From positions 5,454,501-5,518,500 of the forward strand of contig JAWKLJ010000001.1 of the NCBI GenBank assembly GCA_041392805.1: DNA of 64,000 nucleotides, in the 5' to 3' direction. The notes beneath the pieces were generated by a model. The model did not search any database. It saw only the letters and a list, made by a program, of their open reading frames with translations, and was not told the origin of the DNA. Below are positions 1 to 8,159 of the stretch, piece after piece. Made by a program: the position numbers and the translations under genes. This stretch comes from Saprospiraceae bacterium (GTDB lineage Bacteria > Bacteroidota > Bacteroidia > Chitinophagales > Saprospiraceae). Position 1 is the stretch's first letter, and every line of letters starts with the position of its first letter.

Positions 1-1267
1 CTTCGGGCACCAATTTTTTAATATCATCTTCGACATCTTGAAAATAGCGATCTTTGGACCCTTGTGACATGGCGCCCAGCGAACCCATCCCGCGGTATAT
101 CTTAAATTTCCGACCGTCAAAAATCACCGTTTCGCCTGGTGCCTCTTCCACGCCTGCAAACAAGCTGCCGCCCATAATGGTACTGGCTCCGGCCGCCAAA
201 GCTTTAACAATGTCTCCCGAATAACGAATGCCACCATCCCCAATGATCGGCACACCTGTACCTTGCAGCCCTCTGGCTGCATTGGCTATGGCCGACAATT
301 GCGGAACACCCACACCAGCAACCACACGAGTGGTGCAGATACTACCAGGGCCTATACCCACTTTCACCCCATCTGCTCCGGCATCGGCCAAGGCCTTCGC
401 CCCCTCCGCTGTCGCCACATTGCCACCCACCACTTGCAAGTTGGGGAACGCTGCCTTGACGCGTTTAATAGCATTAATGACGCCCAAAGAATGCCCATGT
501 GCTGTATCTACACAAATTGCATCCACATCCACATTCACAAGGGCTTGCACACGCTCCATCATATCCGCCGTCACACCCACCGCAGCTCCGACGACCAAGC
601 GCCCCAGGGAATCTTTACAGGAATGGGGATAATCCTGTACCTTCATAATATCTTTATAGGTAATGAGTCCAACCAGTAGTTGGTTTTCATCCACCACAGG
701 AAGCTTCTCGATTTTGTGCTGTTGCAAAATAGCCCGGGCCAACTCTAAGGTCGTTCCAACAGGAGCCGTCACCAGGTTTTTCGCCGTCATCAAGTCCCTT
801 ACCGGCCTGTTTTTGTCCCGCTCAAATCGCAAATCGCGATTGGTGAGAATGCCAATCAACTTGTTGCGCTCATTTATGATGGGAATGCCTCCAATCTTAT
901 AGCGACTCATCAATTCCTGCGCATCTCCAACCCTAGCATTTTCAAGCAGGGTAACCGGGTCTACAATCATGCCGCTCTCCGAGCGTTTCACACTTCTAAC
1001 CTGCTCGGCTTGCTCGGCAATTGTCATGTTTTTGTGAATAATTCCAATGCCACCCTGCCTGGCTACCGCAATAGCCAATACGTTTTCTGTAACCGTATCC
1101 ATGGCAGCAGAAACAATGGGCGCATTCAGCCTTAATCCGCGGGTAAATTGAGTGGAGACACTAACTTCTCTAGGAAGAACTTCCGAGTAAGCAGGGACGA
1201 GTAACACGTCATCGAAGGTAAGCGCTTCACCTAAAAACTTGTCGAGATATACTTTTTGTCGTTCCAT
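1..1267 (-). CDS. guaB: IMP dehydrogenase (3' end cut by window edge)
   Basis: Oxidises IMP to XMP with NAD+, the committed step of GMP synthesis in the cytosol. The gene reads leftward from an ATG at 1265-1267 (MERQKVYLDKF) and stays open to the window edge, giving about 422 codons. The N-terminal half of the barrel (LTFDDVLLVPAYS) comes first. A CBS pair of roughly residues 95-205 follows, then the flexible catalytic loop GIGPGSICTTR with the active-site Cys near residue 307, then the IIGDGGIRYSGD phosphate-binding region and the start of the flap (YRGMGSLGAM). The missing C-terminus lies left of position 1. The start is divergent from tadA across a 223-bp gap that holds a palindromic repeat. 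Identity is near certain. Confidence 0.97.
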   Translation of the reverse strand, partial: MERQKVYLDKFLGEALTFDDVLLVPAYSEVLPREVSVSTQFTRGLRLNAPIVSAAMDTVTENVLAIAVARQGGIGIIHKNMTIAEQAEQVRSVKRSESGMIVDPVTLLENARVGDAQELMSRYKIGGIPIINERNKLIGILTNRDLRFERDKNRPVRDLMTAKNLVTAPVGTTLELARAILQQHKIEKLPVVDENQLLVGLITYKDIMKVQDYPHSCKDSLGRLVVGAAVGVTADMMERVQALVNVDVDAICVDTAHGHSLGVINAIKRVKAAFPNLQVVGGNVATAEGAKALADAGADGVKVGIGPGSICTTRVVAGVGVPQLSAIANAARGLQGTGVPIIGDGGIRYSGDIVKALAAGASTIMGGSLFAGVEEAPGETVIFDGRKFKIYRGMGSLGAMSQGSKDRYFQDVEDDIKKLVPE

Positions 1268-1360
1268 GCGCAAAGGTATAAGAAATGATGGCAAAAGAAA
1301 AAACTCTGGCCGTAAAAGTTTTTTTATGTCAATTCCTTGTTCTTTTTCCTTGCATTTTGG

Positions 1361-1468
1361 TTCTTTGACAAATCTCGTGATCTAAAGGCAATCATAAAAA
1401 GAAGGCAACATTTCCTTTGGTCGTTTTTGCTTCCCTTTTATGATTGCCCACAAGATTTGTCAAAGAAG
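1361..1468. repeat. Palindromic repeat, type A, copy 1
   Basis: A 108-bp imperfect palindrome. The left end, ttctttgacaaatctcgtga (1361-1380), is matched by its near-complement at 1449-1468, and a second inner arm (gcaatcataaaa / ttttatgattgc) follows. The loop carries tttcctttggtcgttttt. A near-identical copy lies at 26653-26756. It sits between the divergent guaB and tadA and ends 22 bp before the tadA start. It could form a long hairpin in RNA or be a MITE/REP-like element. Confidence 0.85.
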
Positions 1469-1490
1469 GGCATTTTTAACCTTTATACTT

Positions 1491-1937
1491 ATGAAATTGA
1501 GTATCTATAGTGATGAACATTTTATGCGGCAAGCTTTGCTGGAGGCAGAAAAGGCAATGGAATTAGGCGAAGTACCCGTGGGGGCCGTCATCGTCTGCGA
1601 CAACCAAATCATTGCGCGTAGTCATAACCAAACCGAACAGCTCAACGATGTAACGGCGCATGCCGAAATCATCGCCCTCTCCGCCGCTGTCAATCACTTA
1701 GGAAGTAAGTACCTCACCGATTGTACCTTATATGTTACCCTGGAGCCTTGCGTCATGTGCGCAGGTGCACTCCAATGGGCCCAATTACCCCGCCTCGTCT
1801 ATGGAGCAGAAGACGAGAAGCGAGGGTTTATGCGATTTGGAAAAGCCCTATTACATCCTAAGACTAAAGTGGAATATGGCATCCTGCAAGAAGAAGCTCG
1901 ATACTTATTGCAAACTTTTTTTAAAAACAAAAGGTAA
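1491..1937 (+). CDS. tadA: tRNA-specific adenosine deaminase
   Basis: Deaminates the wobble adenosine (A34) to inosine in tRNA-Arg(ACG), and is normally an essential cytosolic zinc enzyme. The 148-residue protein shows the deaminase signature: HAE at residues 57-59 (zinc His and catalytic Glu) and PCVMC at 86-90 (two zinc Cys). The family-typical AGAL and R-L-V-Y-G-A segments follow. I chose ATG 1491 because the protein then begins MKLSIYSDEHFMRQAL, as in the family. An in-frame ATG at 1440 would translate one arm of the palindromic repeat and adds no conserved sequence. Length matches the family. A free cytosine/guanine deaminase is less likely given the TadA-like C-terminus. Confidence 0.93.
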   Translation: MKLSIYSDEHFMRQALLEAEKAMELGEVPVGAVIVCDNQIIARSHNQTEQLNDVTAHAEIIALSAAVNHLGSKYLTDCTLYVTLEPCVMCAGALQWAQLPRLVYGAEDEKRGFMRFGKALLHPKTKVEYGILQEEARYLLQTFFKNKR

Positions 1938-2045
1938 AGGCATTCTTTTGACAACGTTAAGGTTTGTGAAAATCCGTTAAAGTCTCTTAAGCAATTTTTA
2001 AGGTAATAAACAAATCGCTTATCTTTCAGTCTAATATAATGTAAT

Positions 2046-2070
2046 GGGTGAAGTAAAACCTATTTCACCC
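2046..2070. promoter_or_regulatory. Small inverted repeat in lipoprotein leader
   Basis: The arms gggtgaa and ttcaccc are separated by 11 bases, 19 bp before the start at 2090. It could be an operator or a 5'-UTR hairpin; nothing else supports a function. Confidence 0.3.
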
Positions 2071-2089
2071 GCTAAACAATCTACAACAT

Positions 2090-2635
2090 ATGAAAAGTGT
2101 AAAATCATTCATTGTACTAGCAATGGGCTTGGCCAGCCTAACGGCTTGTAGTCCAACCCTCACTCCCTTTACCCAACAACTCCAAAACCAATACGGCTGG
2201 ACCGATGCGGAGTTAAAACGAATCCAATTTTATGCGTCGCGTGATATTATCTTGCGACGCGAAGCAGTTGGAGGTAGTTCAGAGATTATTTCCGGCGAGA
2301 TCAAGGTGATTGATGGCCGACAGGTAGATCAGGTCATTGTAAGAAAGGGAACGCCCGGTGTCTTACTGTTCCAACCCAAAGAAAAGCGTTTTGCAATTGG
2401 TTTTGAAGCCAATAGCGACCAAAAATTTCTAGTCTTTGGCCCTAGCCCCAGAGCTGGCGACCGCTATGTTTTGCTGGCCTCCGAATGGCAGCGCCGAGGT
2501 GGCGAGGTAACCTATGATGGCCGAAAATACAGCGTAACTTCTGAGGCCGCCTACGCTGCTTTGATGGTTGATTTAAAGAAAATCAGAAAAATTGATGTGA
2601 AGAATCAAAAAGCCAGCGGCAGAAGGGTGAATTGA
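2090..2635 (+). CDS. Lipoprotein of unknown function
   Basis: A 181-residue protein with a lipoprotein signal: MKSVKSFIVLAMGLASLTAC gives a lipobox LTAC with Cys20, predicting export and lipid anchoring. The mature part has a short helix (TDAELKRIQFYASRDIIL), then alternating hydrophobic strands (GEIKVIDGRQVDQVIV, GVLLFQPKEKRFAIGFE), and a basic C-terminus. The strand-rich pattern suggests a small beta domain facing the periplasm. I do not recognise a named family. It stands alone; a repeat-rich non-coding stretch follows it. Confidence 0.8.
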   Translation: MKSVKSFIVLAMGLASLTACSPTLTPFTQQLQNQYGWTDAELKRIQFYASRDIILRREAVGGSSEIISGEIKVIDGRQVDQVIVRKGTPGVLLFQPKEKRFAIGFEANSDQKFLVFGPSPRAGDRYVLLASEWQRRGGEVTYDGRKYSVTSEAAYAALMVDLKKIRKIDVKNQKASGRRVN

Positions 2636-2674
2636 TTGGAACAGCGGATTTTTTTTGAGGGACGTATAGGTGTT

Positions 2675-2874
2675 TGGACTTTTGACGCTTTTGGTAATCC
2701 GCTGTTTTCCAGGCTAGAAGTGAGAAGTCGGAAGTCGGAAGTGAGAAGTGAGAAGTCGGAAGTCGGAAAATTGTGCTCCTGAGTCTTTCCGCCTTCCGCT
2801 TTCCGCCTTCCGCCTTTTTAACTGCCGGAGGCAGTCCGATTTCCGCTTTCAAAACAGCGAATGTCAAAAGTCCA
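2675..2874. repeat. Dispersed repeat, type C, copy 1
   Basis: About 200 bp bounded by tggacttttgacgctttt and its near-complement aaaacagcgaatgtcaaaagtcca. The interior has runs of gaagtcggaag-type units facing ttccgccttccgc-type units, so the element folds back on itself, plus the small palindrome actgccggaggcagt. A 131-bp copy lies at 14164-14294. It starts 40 bp after the stop codon at 2635. Confidence 0.8.
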
Positions 2875-2891
2875 GTAGGTGTTGAAAGGGC

Positions 2892-2980
2892 AATTAAAAT
2901 CAAAATGGCAGTCAAAATGGAGGTGCCAGGGAAGTACAACCCAAAACATTTTAATTTTGATTCCCATTTTGATTTTGATT
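2892..2980. repeat. Inverted repeat of attttgatt-type units
   Basis: The arms at 2892-2908 and 2964-2980 are complementary at 16 of 17 positions. Both are built from aaaatcaaaatgg-like units that resemble the 18-bp tandem array at 3193-3354 and a further patch near 3446-3492. The whole 2636-3530 interval holds repeats and no convincing gene. Confidence 0.6.
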
Positions 2981-3192
2981 GATATACTGCTCAGCTTTTT
3001 TAGGGGACGTGGAGTTATTGGAGGTTTATGGTCGCGTGGATGGGGTATAGCGGGTTGTAAGTTGAAAGTCGCTTAGGTGTGACGGGTAGTGGAGGTTGGG
3101 CTTGAGCCTAGCTTTTTTTGAACCATATAAGAATATAAGACCATATAAGATGTGTCGAGACCTTATTGGAGGCAAGCCCCAGCGACACTGGA

Positions 3193-3354
3193 GAATTTGA
3201 AATTGCCATTGATTTTGAAATTGCCATTGAATTTGAAATTGCCATTGAATTTGAAATTGCCATTGATCTTGAAATTGTCATTGATCTTGAAATTGTCATT
3301 GATCTTGAAATTGCCATTGATCTTGAAATTGTCATTGATCTTGAAATTGCCATT
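3193..3354. repeat. 18-bp tandem repeat, nine copies
   Basis: Nine head-to-tail copies with no length change. Variants are gaatttgaaattgccatt, gattttgaaattgccatt, gatcttgaaattgtcatt and gatcttgaaattgccatt. The first four copies are of the 'attt/tttt, gcc' type and the last five of the 'tctt' type, so blocks were duplicated after mutation. All six frames stay open because 18 is a multiple of 3. The differences between units change amino acids in the reading frames I checked, which argues against a selected protein. Confidence 0.93.
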
Positions 3355-3530
3355 GAACCAATGCTTTTCTCCCCAACCCAACCCCACCAATCCCATCGGA
3401 TTGACCCTCGGTAGCCCAATCAGCGGTACAGCGACACAGAAGGCATTTTAATTTTGATTGCTATTTTAATTTTCATTGAAATTGCCATTGCCCCCTTGTC
3501 TTACCCCAACACCCACTCACCCAACACACC

Positions 3531-4172
3531 CTATCTCAATCCTTTCAAAAAGGGAACAAAGCGAAAATCACCTTTGTTTTCTGTTTCGAACTTGTCCTCA
3601 CTCATCCGAGTAATGACGAGCATGTGCTGTGTCTTTACACCAACAGGAATAACCATTTTCCCACCTATCTGCAATTGTTTCAACAGTACTTTAGGAACCT
3701 CAGGAGCGCCCGCAGTCACAATTATTTTATCGTAAGGGCCAAACTCAGGGAGGCCCTTGAAGCCATCCCGATAGAAGCAACGGATATTGCCTAGCTGTAG
3801 GTCGTTGAGCAATTGCTGTGCGCGGAGGTGGAGGATTTCGTGGCGTTCCAGGGTATACACCCGAGCGCCAAGCAGGCCAAGGATAGCCGCCTGATAACCC
3901 GACCCAGTGCCAATTTCTAGTACCTTTTCTCTGGGTTTGATGTCGAGTAAGGTTGTTTGAATGGCCACCGTCAGCGGTTGAGAAATAGTTTGGTCACTTC
4001 CGATAGGAAAGGGTTTATCCTCATAAGCCCATTCTTCGAAGGCTTTATCCAAAAAAAAATGTCGAGGTAAGGTCTCCATTGCCTGTAGGACGGCCTCATC
4101 AATAGCAGCTTTCTCTCGGAGGGAAGCCACTAATTTTTTACGCAGGCCTTTGTGTCGATAGGTATCCTTCAC
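3531..4172 (-). CDS. pcm: Protein-L-isoaspartate O-methyltransferase
   Basis: Uses S-adenosylmethionine to methylate isoaspartyl residues in damaged proteins, allowing repair. The class I methyltransferase motif LEIGTGSGYQAAIL, the preceding SQPLTVA substrate segment and the later IIVTAGAPEVP motif are all present. I chose a GTG start at 4172 (VKDTYRHKGLRKKLV), giving 213 residues, the family's usual length. An upstream ATG at 4298 would add 42 residues with no family similarity and would run into the start of the divergent gene at 4287. Its stop lies beside the repeat region. Identity is secure; only the start is open. Confidence 0.92.
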   Translation of the reverse strand: MKDTYRHKGLRKKLVASLREKAAIDEAVLQAMETLPRHFFLDKAFEEWAYEDKPFPIGSDQTISQPLTVAIQTTLLDIKPREKVLEIGTGSGYQAAILGLLGARVYTLERHEILHLRAQQLLNDLQLGNIRCFYRDGFKGLPEFGPYDKIIVTAGAPEVPKVLLKQLQIGGKMVIPVGVKTQHMLVITRMSEDKFETENKGDFRFVPFLKGLR

Positions 4173-4286
4173 GCTGTGGTTTTGTGTCTTTCGACAAAAA
4201 TAGGTATTTTGCTGGCTAATTCCTATTGGAAATAACCTGTTTCGGAAGGGTGAAGCTGTTTTTAAAATTGATACAATAAAAACGAG

Positions 4287-4886
4287 ATGCCCAATCATTC
4301 GGTCTTACTCATCTTTATTCGAAATCCCGAATTGGGGAAAGTCAAAACCAGACTGGCCGAAACCGTAGGTGATGAAATGGCGCTTAAGATTTATATGGCC
4401 TTAATGGCTCATACCAGGGAATTGGCCCTTCAGCTTCCAGTTGACCGCTGGCTTTTTTATTCCCACTTTATTGATAAACAAGATAATTGGGAAAACGAAA
4501 AATTTAGCAAGAAATTGCAAACCCAAGGCGACCTAGGTGTAAAGATGCAAGTCGCTTTCCAAGCGGCTTGTGCGCAATACCAAAAAGTTATGATCATCGG
4601 AAGCGACTGTGCCAGCCTCACACCTCAAATTATTCAGGAAGGTTTTGATGCTTTAGATCAACATTCTTTTGTCCTTGGCCCTGCTATAGATGGAGGATAT
4701 TATTTATTAGGCATGCGACAATTTACACCAAGTTTATTTCAGCATATTCCGTGGAGTACAGCGCAGGTGGCTGAGCTCACCCTAGCAGAAATGGAGCGCC
4801 TCGGCGGAACTTGTTACCTATTACCTACTTTATCTGATATTGATTATGCTGAGGATTGGGAAGCCTATGGGTGGGAGGTTACTTAA
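4287..4886 (+). CDS. DUF2064 / TIGR04282-type glycosyltransferase-like protein
   Basis: A 199-residue cytosolic protein of the family annotated as TIGR04282 (arsenosugar-type or selenodomain-associated transferase 1), a GT-A nucleotidyl/glycosyl-transferase-like fold. The sequence shows the opening LLIFIRNPELGKVKTRLA (nucleotide-binding loop with KTRL), the GSDCASLTPQII motif with the metal-binding Asp, and GPAIDGGYYLLGM. These are the three hallmarks of the family. The true substrate is not known for most members. It is divergent from pcm across 114 bp and is followed by a dispersed repeat. Confidence 0.85.
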   Translation: MPNHSVLLIFIRNPELGKVKTRLAETVGDEMALKIYMALMAHTRELALQLPVDRWLFYSHFIDKQDNWENEKFSKKLQTQGDLGVKMQVAFQAACAQYQKVMIIGSDCASLTPQIIQEGFDALDQHSFVLGPAIDGGYYLLGMRQFTPSLFQHIPWSTAQVAELTLAEMERLGGTCYLLPTLSDIDYAEDWEAYGWEVT

Positions 4887-4931
4887 TGAACCATTAGAGG
4901 ATTGCTGTGAGCAAATTTTCTTTTAAACATG

Positions 4932-5090
4932 GGGCACCCTTCAAAGCCCGGACAAAATCGGAAGTACGAAATGGGAAGTCTGAAACGCTACTTCCTGGAA
5001 CGCTTAGCCACATTCCCCTTTCCGAATTTTATACTACCGGAGGTAGTTCTATTTCTTCACGCTGTCTCGTCCAGCCTTAGAAGAGGTGCC
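4932..5090. repeat. Dispersed repeat, type D, copy 1
   Basis: About 160 bp with imperfect ends ggcacccttcaaagcccgg and ccagccttagaagaggtgcc. The interior contains gacaaaatcggaagtacgaa and the palindrome ctaccggaggtag. A second copy at 25454-25610 shares the interior closely. The ctaccggaggtag block also occurs in the type C copy at 2675-2874. The element fills most of the 310-bp gap after 4886. Confidence 0.75.
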
Positions 5091-5196
5091 TGAACATGGC
5101 ATTTACATTTCCTTTACATTCTTTTACAGCCAAAAAACGGCATTCCTCTTGTACGCCTGTATCTTTGTCGTATTGTTTCACCAATCCATTTTTATC

Positions 5197-6258
5197 ATGC
5201 GCAGTTTACCGCTTTTATGTTTATTCCTACCTTATTGCTTCCTTGCCTGTCAGCAGGTGCCAGAGCAGCCTTTGTTCGACCTCACCTCTACTGCTGTCAT
5301 TGGGCAGGCCACGGAGAAAGGCAGATCAGGAGCGGCCAATGTTGTTTTTCAATCCACGGACGATGGACAAAGCTGGCAGGACATCAGTGCAGGGTTGCCC
5401 CAAGATCTTAAACCATCAACATTTTTTGCTGGTGATGGCGAGCTTTTTCTGGGTGGCTCCAACAACATTTATCGGAAGCGCACCGCATCGAAAACCGCTA
5501 ATTGGGAAAAAGAAAAATCCCTGGAGCAACCAGTCTTAACGCTTATGGCTGGCATCGGGGGAATAGAAATGCCCACGGAGCAATCATTCAATAAGGTTTC
5601 GGCTGGCAATGGTGGGGTGATAGCTTTCAGTACGAATGGCCGTTTTGTCCAAAAATTAAACGGTGCGACCGTTTGGAAACCCCTTTTTACGGATTTCGAG
5701 GGCAAAACGGTGCGCAATGTGTTCACTGCTAAAAATGGCAGTGTTTTCATTGGCAGCGACTATGGCCTCTTCAAATCTGACGACGAAGGGAAAACTTGGA
5801 AGCACGTCATGCAAAACGACTGGGTGATAGACATCGTGGAGTCGAATGGCTTGCTCCTTTGCACCAGCCAAAAAGGTATCTTGCGCTCGACAGACGGTGG
5901 CGAACATTGGGACGTGGTGCTAAACGAAGGTGGCGTCGGCATCGCCGTAGCAGCCATCAATGGCGGGTTTGCGGCCATCACCTACAATACCAAATCACAA
6001 ACCCGACGGATCCGCACCTCCACCGACGGCGGAAAGACTTGGCAGCCTATTGATGCAGGCCTTCCACCTTCTCAGCTCATTTCCTCCATCCAGCAAGTAG
6101 GCGATTACTTCTATTGCGGTCACCCCAAAGGCGTCTACCGCTCCGCCGACCAAGGCAAAACCTGGAACCTCCTGCTCCCGACCATCGGCGAAAAAGTATT
6201 CAACCTATCCGTTTCGGACGGAGTGTTGTATGCGGTATTGCAGGAAGGGGGATGTTGA
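5197..6258 (+). CDS. Asp-box (BNR/YCF48-like) beta-propeller lipoprotein
   Basis: A 353-residue predicted lipoprotein: MRSLPLLCLFLPYCFLAC gives a lipobox FLAC. At least five Asp-box-like repeats follow, of the form S-x-D-x-G-x-x-W: STDDGQSW, KSDDEGKTW, RSTDGGEHW, TSTDGGKTW and RSADQGKTW. Each sits on a turn of a beta-propeller blade. The fold matches sortilin/YCF48/BNR propellers, which bind partners or glycans rather than belonging to one enzyme class. ATG 5197 is chosen because it gives a clean signal peptide; an earlier in-frame ATG at 5086 lies inside the preceding repeat element. No enzymatic residues can be assigned. Confidence 0.8.
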   Translation: MRSLPLLCLFLPYCFLACQQVPEQPLFDLTSTAVIGQATEKGRSGAANVVFQSTDDGQSWQDISAGLPQDLKPSTFFAGDGELFLGGSNNIYRKRTASKTANWEKEKSLEQPVLTLMAGIGGIEMPTEQSFNKVSAGNGGVIAFSTNGRFVQKLNGATVWKPLFTDFEGKTVRNVFTAKNGSVFIGSDYGLFKSDDEGKTWKHVMQNDWVIDIVESNGLLLCTSQKGILRSTDGGEHWDVVLNEGGVGIAVAAINGGFAAITYNTKSQTRRIRTSTDGGKTWQPIDAGLPPSQLISSIQQVGDYFYCGHPKGVYRSADQGKTWNLLLPTIGEKVFNLSVSDGVLYAVLQEGGC

Positions 6259-6326
6259 GAAAGGTGCGGATTGGCTGATTGTAGAAGTTGTTTGAAATTG
6301 ACTATTGAATTAAAAAGCGGCTACCT

Positions 6327-8045
6327 TCAAACAGCTTCTAAAACAGCCTTATTTTCCAAAAGGGAAAGTGGCAGTCGAATCACAAATTCTGTAAATTGAT
6401 CGACCTCACTTTCCACTTCCAGTTTTCCGCCCAGCCCCTGCACGACAATATCATAGCAGATAGATAAACCAAGCCCCGCATTACCTTCTCCGCTGGGTTT
6501 AGTCGTAAAAAAAGGATTGAAAATTTGAGATCGAATACTGTCTGGAATGCCCGGGCCATTATCCCAAATGCGGATCACCATCTCCTCTTTCCCTTTTTGT
6601 GTACTTAAACGGAGGGTAGGCTTGTAATCAGAAGGCGCCTCACCTTGTTTTTTATTTAAGGCATAGCAGGCGTTGTTGAGGATATTAAGGATAACCCGAC
6701 TCAAGTCTTGCGGGATGACCATCATCATAGGAATTGACGGATCAAGGTTCACCTGCATATCAAGATTAAAGGCAGGATAAAGCGCCCTGTAACCATGATA
6801 GGCTAAATTCAAATTGTCCTCGGTCAAGGCATTAATATTGGTTAGTTGGGGGATGCCTTTGTCACCCTTGGCATGTTCCATCATGCTTTGAACAATCCGA
6901 TCTGCCCGTTTTCCATTGTCCAAAATATCTAAGGCATTTTGCTTGAGGTCTTCGGCGAGCTCGGCTGCCAGTTCGTACCGCTTTGGATCAATTGAAGCTT
7001 TGTTTTCGGCCAAGGTTTCCAGCAATTCAACGGCCAATTCGGCTGAGCCTTCTGCGAAATTATTGACAAAATTCAGCGGGTTTTTTATTTCGTGGGCAAT
7101 TCCTGCGGTCAATTGACCAAGGGTAGCCATCTTTTCTTGCGTTAAGAGCAGCCTTTGGGTTTGTAACTTTTCCATGGCGCTTTGCCGCTTAAGCCGGTGA
7201 TTGCCAATAAGTAGCCCGATAATGAGTATAGCCGAAACGAGTCCAAGCAACAAAAAAAACTGCCAAAACTGTTGCCTTTTTAGTTTTGCATCATAAGACA
7301 GTAGCTCATTTTTCTGTTCACTCACTAGCAAGGCATTAAGGGCTGCGTCATTTTCCAGCCTGAGCGTTTCTGCTTCCAGTTCTGCTTTTTCCTGTGCAAG
7401 GTGGGCTAATTCGGCTTCTCGTATGAGTTTTTCTTCAATGGTGAGGGCCAATTCGTCTTCAATCTTTTCCTTTTCAGTGGTGACTTTATTCCTTTTTCGT
7501 TCAGAAAGGCGGAGTGCGGTTTCCTTGGATTCGAAATCTTTTTCTAATTCGACCAAGCGAGCCGAATTCATGTCCAAATCCAACTTGTTTTTAAGTTGTC
7601 GATAAGCCAATTCTGTTTCTTCCCACTTGGATTTTCTACTATCTAAAAGGTAGATCGTCTTTAAAAGTGCAAGACCATCTAATTCTCCCTTTTTATCCTT
7701 GGCTGCCTGAGCAGCTTTTACGCTTTCTTCCACTTTGTTAGCCGCCCGCTTGAAATGTTTTGCTTCTTTTTCTAATTGGCCCAAAAAGAAAGCACTGGTC
7801 ATGATTCCTACATTAAAATCAAGTTTTTTACTCAATTTATAAGCTTCTTCTGCATAATCCTCGGCTTTTTTGGTATCGCTTTCTTTTAATTGAATACTCA
7901 ATTCATTCCATATCTTTATCTTTTCAAGCCCTGAAGCAGTCTCAAGTGTTTGTTGCAGGGTTACGACCTTGTCCGTTTGGCTGTAGACCAGGCAGTTCAT
8001 GCACACTAGTATCAATAGCACTATATTTTTGTAAAAAAACCTCAT
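6327..8045 (-). CDS. Membrane sensor histidine kinase with periplasmic helical domain
   Basis: A 572-residue kinase. A signal peptide (MRFFYKNIVLLILVCMNCLVYSQ) is followed by TPR-like helices (about 45-130) and a long charged coiled coil (about 150-255). A single membrane segment (FFLLLGLVSAILIIGLLIG, about 264-282) leads to a cytosolic kinase. The phosphorylated His is H318 in GIAHEIKNPLNF, with N, G1 and G2 boxes (NACYAL, WDNGPGIP, GEGNAGLGL). There is no receiver or DNA-binding domain, so it needs a partner. That partner is probably the hybrid protein encoded just upstream on the same strand, whose first domain is a receiver. A 114-bp gap with a direct repeat separates them. Confidence 0.9.
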   Translation of the reverse strand: MRFFYKNIVLLILVCMNCLVYSQTDKVVTLQQTLETASGLEKIKIWNELSIQLKESDTKKAEDYAEEAYKLSKKLDFNVGIMTSAFFLGQLEKEAKHFKRAANKVEESVKAAQAAKDKKGELDGLALLKTIYLLDSRKSKWEETELAYRQLKNKLDLDMNSARLVELEKDFESKETALRLSERKRNKVTTEKEKIEDELALTIEEKLIREAELAHLAQEKAELEAETLRLENDAALNALLVSEQKNELLSYDAKLKRQQFWQFFLLLGLVSAILIIGLLIGNHRLKRQSAMEKLQTQRLLLTQEKMATLGQLTAGIAHEIKNPLNFVNNFAEGSAELAVELLETLAENKASIDPKRYELAAELAEDLKQNALDILDNGKRADRIVQSMMEHAKGDKGIPQLTNINALTEDNLNLAYHGYRALYPAFNLDMQVNLDPSIPMMMVIPQDLSRVILNILNNACYALNKKQGEAPSDYKPTLRLSTQKGKEEMVIRIWDNGPGIPDSIRSQIFNPFFTTKPSGEGNAGLGLSICYDIVVQGLGGKLEVESEVDQFTEFVIRLPLSLLENKAVLEAV

Positions 8046-8121
8046 AAATTACCTGTTTAGTCCTTTAATGATGCATCAAGCGGAGGATAAAGATAGCGGT
8101 AAAAGAGCATGCCCATGCCTC

Positions 8122-8154
8122 CTATTGTTGCATAAAGGTGGACTATTGTTGCAT
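8122..8154. promoter_or_regulatory. Direct repeat, 21-bp spacing (candidate AraC-type operator)
   Basis: Two exact copies of ctattgttgcat at 8122-8133 and 8143-8154, start-to-start distance 21 bp (two helical turns). They lie 77-109 bp upstream of the kinase start at 8045 and just after the stop of a protein ending in an AraC helix-turn-helix domain. AraC-family proteins commonly bind direct repeats with about 21-bp spacing. Function is inferred. Confidence 0.5.
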
Positions 8155-8159
8155 GCTTA

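Noticed and set aside
228..902. Plus-strand open frames over guaB
   Set aside because: They are antisense to a clear IMP dehydrogenase.
1440..1490. Upstream ATG extension of tadA
   Set aside because: It would translate one arm of the palindromic repeat and has no family similarity.
3152..3451. Open frames on both strands across the 18-bp array
   Set aside because: They exist because the repeat length is a multiple of three. They encode only repeated hexapeptides and the unit differences alter amino acids.
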